From contig CANPXT010000009.1 in assembly GCA_947586835.1 (NCBI GenBank), positions 1-60,377 on the forward strand: a DNA stretch of 60,377 nucleotides, read 5' to 3'. The notes under the pieces were generated by a model. That model saw only the letters and a program-made list of their open reading frames with translations, ran no database searches and had not been told where the DNA came from. The stretch comes from an uncultured Alphaproteobacteria bacterium. GTDB lineage: Bacteria; Pseudomonadota; Alphaproteobacteria; CAAHEQ01; UBA3637. This document shows positions 56,229 through 60,377 of the stretch, piece after piece; the stretch's first letter is position 1, and each line of letters begins with the position of its first letter. The position numbers and the translations under genes were made by a program.

Positions 56229-56790
56229 TTATCCCTCTTTTTCCATTCTTAATCTTCGTTCAAGCAATGTTTCTCCTTCATATTCCCAATAAGATGTTCT
56301 TTGCGGCTTATATTTGAAATTACTGAGCTTTTGTGCTAATGCCGATAATGATGTTTCTTTGTCCTCGTATTCAACTGTTCTTTTATTATCTTTTACGAGG
56401 CATTTTTTTGTTTTGTCATAAATATATGTCAATTCTGCTCCGACGGGAATTTTAAGGTTTTTAAATGTCATTTTTGTTCGGCGTGAAGTTTGCGCTATAT
56501 CATCTTCTTTTTGTTCTTTTTCGGAGGGTACAATGCGTTTCAGATTTTCCAAATTATTATTCAAACGGGCAATACGCTCCAAAACCGAATAAGCCTTGGA
56601 GGGAGATATTTGAAAAAATTCACGAACTCTTTTTTTACCATGTTCCGTTTCTTCAATGGAATGAAGAGAATCATCAATTAAATCAAACATCTTTTAATCG
56701 CTGATGAATATCTTCATTATCAGTAAAACCGATTTTAACCCAATCAGGCATTGATGGGTTCGTAAGTATATATACAAGACCTTTTTTCAT
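56229..56790 (-). pseudogene. GIY-YIG nuclease with DUF4357 domain, frameshifted (copy B)
   Basis: Two overlapping frames make up one decayed gene. The first (56790 to 56683, 35 codons) starts MKKGLVYILTNPSMPDWVKI and ends RLKDV-stop. The second (56690 to 56229, 153 codons) continues with IDDSLHSIEETEHGKKRVRE, then FFQISPSKAYSVLERIARL, and a C-terminal DUF4357-like domain (KIPVGAELTYIYDKTKKCLV, EYEDKETSLSALAQKL). Compared with intact T5orf172/DUF4357 proteins, about 30 residues after the first catalytic strand are missing and the frame shifts at the junction. The GIY-YIG nuclease core, normally used by phage and restriction-associated proteins, is therefore broken. An alternative is two functional pieces with overlapping coupling, which I consider less likely. 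Confidence 0.75.
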
Positions 56791-56918
56791 GGTATGCTCC
56801 TCATTACAGATAAAAGTTTATTCTTAAAAAATAAAAAAGCAACACATTTTTTGTGGTTATTCAAACAACATGTAAAATTTGACCGGACAGAATAGGGGTT
56901 GTTCTCGGGCTTTCGCAG
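56717..56918. repeat. Direct repeat, copy B (~202 bp)
   Basis: Matches 54208-54416 in the same orientation. It includes the ribosome binding site, leader and an apparent leftward promoter (TTGCTT-N16-TAAACT) of the GIY-YIG pseudogene. Confidence 0.9.
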
Positions 56919-56923
56919 CACAT

Positions 56924-56960
56924 AAAAAAAGCGGACACTTTTCAGTATCCGTTTTTATTT
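56924..56960. terminator. Hairpin flanked by A and T runs
   Basis: A 7-bp stem with one mismatch (CGGACAC against GTATCCG, loop of 6), flanked by seven A on the left and TTTTTATTTTTT on the right; possible bidirectional terminator. Confidence 0.6.
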
Positions 56961-57331
56961 TTTCTATTTGGTCGTCATTGCCAGCGATAATGTGGAAAAA
57001 TATATCACTTAAAATCGTACTTTATACTAGAATTATTTTGTTATTTATTTTCAATGTGTTATAAGTAAATTTTATCCAATTTTTAGATGAGGCTTTTATT
57101 TTTCCTATCTAATCAAGCAGTGGTGAGTTTTAGTTGTGAAAAATAAATAAAATATTGATTTTTATGTTTTTTTATCGTTATAGATATCTGTATCATCAAA
57201 AATGGAGGCCCCAAGTTAGAAGAAGTGGAAAAATTAAATAAGATTATTCTTTCAGATTTATTAAACTATCTGGAAATAGTTGAAAAGTGGTGAGATTACT
57301 GAAAAAGGAATAGAAAAGAATAAAAATACTA
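56961..57331. other. AT-rich spacer with a possible gene remnant
   Basis: About 370 bases with no supported gene. A rightward frame without a start codon, ending at the TGA at 57289-57291, reads PKLEEVEKLNKIILSDLLNY and looks protein-like, possibly the tail of a decayed gene. Otherwise only AT-rich sequence is seen. Confidence 0.4.
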
Positions 57332-57358
57332 TTGACATTTTTTTTTTTTTGATATGCT
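57332..57358 (+). promoter_or_regulatory. Promoter of the radical SAM peptide cluster with 13-T spacer
   Basis: TTGACA (57332-57337) and TATGCT (57353-57358) are separated by 15 bases, of which 13 are an uninterrupted T run (57338-57350). Adding two T would give the ideal 17-base spacing, so slippage could switch expression. Confidence 0.6.
57338..57350 (+). repeat. Homopolymer of 13 T
   Basis: A simple-sequence tract located exactly between the -35 and -10 elements of the peptide cluster promoter. Homopolymers of this length are prone to slipped-strand mispairing and also to sequencing error. Confidence 0.85.
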
Positions 57359-57410
57359 CGGTGTGTTAGGAATGTATGACGTAACAGTTTATTTTTAAAA
57401 GGAGGTTAAT

Positions 57411-57527
57411 GTGACTGAAATAGTTAATGATACATGGAAAATGAAAGCAACAGAAGCTTTAAAAAATGGTTGCACAATTAATGGAGATGGTCCAGATTTT
57501 GTTGAGTTCCCTGATATGGTTCAATAA
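57411..57527 (+). CDS. Candidate RiPP precursor peptide (38 aa)
   Basis: A 38-codon gene with a GTG start preceded by a near-perfect ribosome binding site (AAAAGGAGG, 5 bases before it). The peptide has a charged, helix-compatible N-terminal part (residues 1-19, with Trp9) that would suit a leader. A C-terminal part rich in Gly, Asp, Phe and Pro follows: a single Cys21 in NGCTING, then DGPDF and VEFPDMVQ. It ends 11 bases before the first radical SAM gene. It is not homologous to any RiPP precursor I can name. Candidate modification sites are Cys21, Phe30, Phe33, Asp/Asn residues or Trp9. Size, position and ribosome binding site make a real gene very likely; the precursor role is inferred from context. 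Confidence 0.78.
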   Translation: MTEIVNDTWKMKATEALKNGCTINGDGPDFVEFPDMVQ

Positions 57528-57538
57528 AAGTATATTCC

Positions 57539-58591
57539 ATGTATTCAAATAGTTTTATAAAAAAAACTTTTGCAGAGTACTATGAGAGACCTGCAGAGGT
57601 TCAGATGGATATTACAAATAAGTGCAATTTTGATTGTTTGTATTGCTATAATAAAGGAAATTCCCGTTTGGGAAAGCCAGAATTGTCTGATGAAAAATTT
57701 TTAGAGCTTGTTGATAAAGTTATTAAAGAGTTAAACCCTGTAACGATAGTTTTTACTGGTGGGGAACCTTTGATGAGAAAAAATGTTTTATTAGAGGCAA
57801 TTCATAGGTGTAATAGTTCTCGGATACGAGTCGCAATTAATACGAATGGTTCTTTGCTAACAAAAGAAACTATTTTAGAATTAAAAAATGCTGGTTTAGG
57901 GGCTATTCAAACTAATTTAGATGCAGCAGAAGCTGCTGTTTATACTAAATTGCGAGGTGGAACAAGTTCGTATGAAAGACAGATTAACACACTTAAGAAT
58001 TTAGTGGAATTTTTTGGTGCTGATCGAGTAACAATTATTCAGGTTGTTACAAAGTTAAATTTTCAACATTTAGGAACTCTTTCCGAATTTATCCATTCTC
58101 TTGGATTTAGGAAATTAAAATTATTGGATTTTGTTCCAATGGATAAATCTCATGTTGATTTAATGCTTTCAAAAGAAGAATGGTTGGATGTTTTGAAAAC
58201 AGTTAATTCTGTAAAAGAAAGAATGGATTTAACATTCCGTTTATGCCACGCCTTTTTGTTTATGACAGATGAATATAAGAATATAAAGTTTCCGTTTTGC
58301 ATGGCTAGTAAGTTTTCATTGTTTATAACTGCTGATGGCTCCTTATTCCCTTGTAATCATTTGAAAAGAGAACCTTATTATTGTGGAGACGTATTTGCAA
58401 ATAATTTATTAGATACATGGCAAAATAATCCTGTTCTTAATAAGTTTAGGTATTATGATTATAGTGATAAGAAGTGTGTATCGTGTATAAAATATAAGCA
58501 ATGTGCCGGAGGGTGTAAAGCTCTAGCAAATGTTTTAAAAGGAGATCCTTTTGCTGGGGATCCTTCGTGTGATATTTTAAATTATTTATAA
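57539..58591 (+). CDS. Radical SAM/SPASM peptide-modifying enzyme 1
   Basis: A 350-residue radical SAM enzyme. The [4Fe-4S]-SAM cluster motif CNFDCLYC gives Cys29, Cys33 and Cys36, and the GGEPL motif is at about 74-78. The SPASM domain cysteines are Cys254, Cys272 and the terminal set Cys313, Cys316, Cys322, Cys326 and Cys344 (KKCVSCIKYKQCAGGCKA). They are sufficient for two auxiliary clusters. The N-terminus lacks an obvious RRE/PqqD-like domain. SPASM enzymes install thioether, C-C or C-O crosslinks or epimerise residues in small peptides. It lies 11 bases downstream of the candidate precursor, and codon use is more AT-rich than the core genes. Confidence 0.9.
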   Translation: MYSNSFIKKTFAEYYERPAEVQMDITNKCNFDCLYCYNKGNSRLGKPELSDEKFLELVDKVIKELNPVTIVFTGGEPLMRKNVLLEAIHRCNSSRIRVAINTNGSLLTKETILELKNAGLGAIQTNLDAAEAAVYTKLRGGTSSYERQINTLKNLVEFFGADRVTIIQVVTKLNFQHLGTLSEFIHSLGFRKLKLLDFVPMDKSHVDLMLSKEEWLDVLKTVNSVKERMDLTFRLCHAFLFMTDEYKNIKFPFCMASKFSLFITADGSLFPCNHLKREPYYCGDVFANNLLDTWQNNPVLNKFRYYDYSDKKCVSCIKYKQCAGGCKALANVLKGDPFAGDPSCDILNYL

Positions 58592-58601
58592 AGATTTTTA
58601 A

Positions 58602-59606
58602 ATGAGTAAAAAAGAAACTGGATTACATATTTTAGAGATTGAACTTACAAATAAGTGCAATCTCAATTGTGCGCATTGTTATGTTGATAGATCTTTATCC
58701 AAAGAAATGCCCAAGGAAAAGGTGTGTGAATTAATAGATGATGCAGCTGATGCAGAAGTTACTCGATTAGTGTTTACCGGAGGCGAGCCTCTTTTATCAT
58801 CTAATCTTTTTGATTATGCTCAATATGCAAGAAAAAAAGGGATTAAATCCCTTTTTTTACTAACTAATGGGTTATTAATTAATGAAACTAATATTGAGAA
58901 ATTGCATTTGTTTGATGAGATTCAAATTAGTTTAGATGAGTTACCTTCAACGCAACCATCTATACGAAAAGATTATTTGAAAAAATTAGAAAAAACGTTT
59001 TCTTTGTTACGTAAAAATAATGTTTTTTTCTTATTTTTTGTAACATTAAACAAAAAAAATTATATGGATATTGAAAAGTTTATTTCTTATGCAAAAGAGC
59101 AGGGGGCAAATATTGCATTTAATTGTTTAATTCCTATGCATCCTGAATTAAATAATTTGACTCTTTCACATAAAGAACTTTACTCATCATTAACACAACT
59201 TATTGAAAAACAAAAGTTAAATTCACATGTTTTATGTAATCATCATTTTAGATTTTTGATAGATCGAGAAAAAAGGTCAGATTTATTGTCGTTACCTAAA
59301 AATAGAATTGTTGGCGGATGTTTGGCTGGTATTGCGGCAGCTTATGTTTGTGTGAATGGTGATGTGTATGGCTGTCCTTTCTTAAAAGTTTCTGCTGGAA
59401 ATGTTTTTGAGAAAAAGTTTTTTGATATATGGGAAAATAGCTCCATTTTTAATTCGATTAGAAATCGTTGGGGTTATACGGGCGCATGTGGTAAGTGTCA
59501 GTTTGTGAATATGTGTGGTGGTTGTAGAGCTGTGAGTTATATCAAAAATGGTAGCATTACAGGAAGTGATATAAATTGCATAAAGGGGATTTCAAATGTT
59601 GATTAG
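58602..59606 (+). CDS. Radical SAM/SPASM peptide-modifying enzyme 2
   Basis: A 334-residue second radical SAM enzyme, only distantly similar to the first. CNLNCAHC gives Cys19, Cys23 and Cys26; GGEPLL follows near residue 60. A SPASM domain is present at the C-terminus (GGCLAGIAAAYVCVNGDVYG, then C; GACGKCQFVNMCGGCRAV; final DINC). The gene follows enzyme 1 by 10 bases and overlaps the GNAT gene by 11 bases. Two different SPASM enzymes imply at least two modification steps, or a heteromeric pair acting on one peptide. Confidence 0.9.
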   Translation: MSKKETGLHILEIELTNKCNLNCAHCYVDRSLSKEMPKEKVCELIDDAADAEVTRLVFTGGEPLLSSNLFDYAQYARKKGIKSLFLLTNGLLINETNIEKLHLFDEIQISLDELPSTQPSIRKDYLKKLEKTFSLLRKNNVFFLFFVTLNKKNYMDIEKFISYAKEQGANIAFNCLIPMHPELNNLTLSHKELYSSLTQLIEKQKLNSHVLCNHHFRFLIDREKRSDLLSLPKNRIVGGCLAGIAAAYVCVNGDVYGCPFLKVSAGNVFEKKFFDIWENSSIFNSIRNRWGYTGACGKCQFVNMCGGCRAVSYIKNGSITGSDINCIKGISNVD

Positions 59607-60084
59607 AAAGGCATGTAGATATGATGCAGCTTCGATAGCTGAAATTAGTGTTATAACATGGAAAAAAACATATGAAGGTTTAATTGATCAATCTATTTTA
59701 GATGCTCGAGAGGTTACTTCAAAACGAATTTCTCAATGGGAACAGCGAATTTTGCATCCTAATGATACGATTGTCTATGTTGCAGAAGAAAATAGTAAAA
59801 TTTTAGGATATCTTTGGGGGGGGATAGGACGTGATGAACGATTTTCTGAAAAGATGGAAATTTATGCTTTGTATGTATTGCCAGATTGTCAAAAAAAAGG
59901 GATAGGTAGTTTACTGGTTCAAGCTTTTAAATCTTATGTGTCTCAAGAAGATTTTTATGCGTTTGTGTTGTCAGGTAATCCATCTGAACGTTTTTACTTG
60001 AAAATTGGGTGCCGAAAAGATGAGCGATTTAAAATGGATGGTGAATTAATCGAATATCCATTCATTTTTTCATTCAGAGGGTAA
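59596..60084 (+). CDS. GNAT-family N-acetyltransferase of the peptide cluster
   Basis: A 162-residue acetyltransferase. It has the N-terminal IRKACRYDAASIAEISVITWKK-type strand/helix (motif C) and the acetyl-CoA loop YVLPDCQKKGIGSLLVQAF (about 96-114), with FYLKIGCRKDERF near the end. It could acetylate a peptide or released amino group, giving self-immunity or a tailoring step (inference). It starts within the previous gene, so it is translationally coupled to the radical SAM enzymes. Confidence 0.87.
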   Translation: MLIRKACRYDAASIAEISVITWKKTYEGLIDQSILDAREVTSKRISQWEQRILHPNDTIVYVAEENSKILGYLWGGIGRDERFSEKMEIYALYVLPDCQKKGIGSLLVQAFKSYVSQEDFYAFVLSGNPSERFYLKIGCRKDERFKMDGELIEYPFIFSFRG

Positions 60085-60090
60085 ACTGCT

Positions 60091-60377
60091 ATGTTCGATA
60101 ATGTTGTAAATCTAGCTCAAAAGTTAATTCAGTTTAAAACTATTTCAGGAAATTATGAGGAAATTGTTCAGTGTATTTCATTTTTGGATTCTTATGCAAA
60201 AAAAAATAATTTATTTATACAGGTTTTTGATAATCAAAATAAGCCTGTTGTTATTTTATCAAATGAAAAAACAAGGTTTTTTGATGTGATGTCTCTTGGA
60301 CTGCTGAAAACTACACCGTTAAAAAATATCCGGGATTATCGAGATGACACATTTTGCATTAAAATATATCGGGCGAC
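60091..60377 (+). CDS. M20-type metallopeptidase, N-terminal part, possibly disrupted
   Basis: The reading frame starts 6 bases after the GNAT stop with AGAGGG as ribosome binding site and is open to the window end. The first ~67 residues (LAQKLIQFKTISGNYEEIVQ, then SFLDSYAKKN and NKPVVILSNEKTRFFDVM) look like the N-terminus of an ArgE/DapE/CPG2-type M20 peptidase. The next residues should be the GHxDVVP metal motif, but the sequence reads SLGLLKTTPLKNI, with a noticeable change in base composition after about 60292. This suggests the gene is interrupted, perhaps by an insertion sequence starting near here. If intact elsewhere it would be a peptide-trimming enzyme of the pathway. Confidence 0.5.
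   Translation, partial: MFDNVVNLAQKLIQFKTISGNYEEIVQCISFLDSYAKKNNLFIQVFDNQNKPVVILSNEKTRFFDVMSLGLLKTTPLKNIRDYRDDTFCIKIYRA

Noticed and set aside
56879..57064. 61-codon frame starting in the repeat (MTGQNRGCSRAF)
   Set aside because: It crosses the direct-repeat end and the terminator-like hairpin, lacks a ribosome binding site, and has no family resemblance.

Overview
The window looks like chromosomal DNA of a low-GC alphaproteobacterium, probably a host- or gut-associated lineage. Supporting signs are a CcrM-type GANTC adenine methyltransferase, an lspA gene coupled to a small BamF-like lipoprotein gene, the ffh/rpsP/rimM/trmD/rplS block, LPS functions (kdsB), and a large prepilin-like protein of a style I associate with uncultured gut Alphaproteobacteria. 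The lineage assignment is inference. There is no rRNA or tRNA gene, no CRISPR array and no complete insertion sequence.

Layout. 0.2-9.1 kb: a glycosyltransferase-like gene, then a leftward lspA-lipoprotein-pgi-mutL operon, and divergent from it a pentapeptide-repeat/coiled-coil protein paired with an orphan type IV secretion coupling ATPase. 9.2-16.8 kb: envelope and transport genes (OprB-like porin with 22-residue tandem repeats, YbhN-like membrane protein, an unusual CsoR/FrmR regulator, a membrane-anchored methyltransferase, an exported YwqK/MORN-repeat protein coupled to a split chromate transporter). 16.8-25 kb: lepA facing the rplS-trmD-rimM-rpsP operon, which has its own promoter and a strongly folded leader, then ffh, kdsB, a HIT protein, a HAD phosphatase and ppa. 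25-34.8 kb: lemA, an HtpX-like protease, dCMP deaminase, a pilin/mucin-like/lectin-like surface protein, and an RND efflux operon with an extra small membrane protein. 34.9-51.8 kb: ccrM, an OmpA-type lipoprotein, GtrA, recO-era-rnc-lepB leftward, then tgt, a DciA-like protein, TatD, TcdA, a UvrD/PcrA helicase, rarA, rluC-type synthase, AsmA and acylphosphatase in a tightly packed rightward run.

51.8-57.4 kb is accessory: an ADP-ribosyltransferase-like protein, two metallo-beta-lactamase-fold proteins, an ASCH protein, and two decayed GIY-YIG nuclease copies that share a ~200 bp direct repeat. From 57.3 kb to the end the DNA becomes visibly more AT-rich. It holds what I consider the most interesting system: a very small (38 codon) GTG-started peptide with a strong ribosome binding site, followed by two radical SAM/SPASM enzymes, a GNAT acetyltransferase and the start of an M20-type metallopeptidase. 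This is an apparent uncharacterised RiPP or peptide-derived small-molecule pathway. Its promoter carries a 13-T homopolymer between -35 and -10, suggesting phase variation. The peptidase reading frame loses family resemblance just before the expected catalytic motif, near the window edge.

Many genes share a clear sigma-70-like promoter form (TTGAC-N17-TA...T). Several promoters sit so close to the start codon that leaderless transcripts are likely (gtrA, lspA, the pentapeptide gene).
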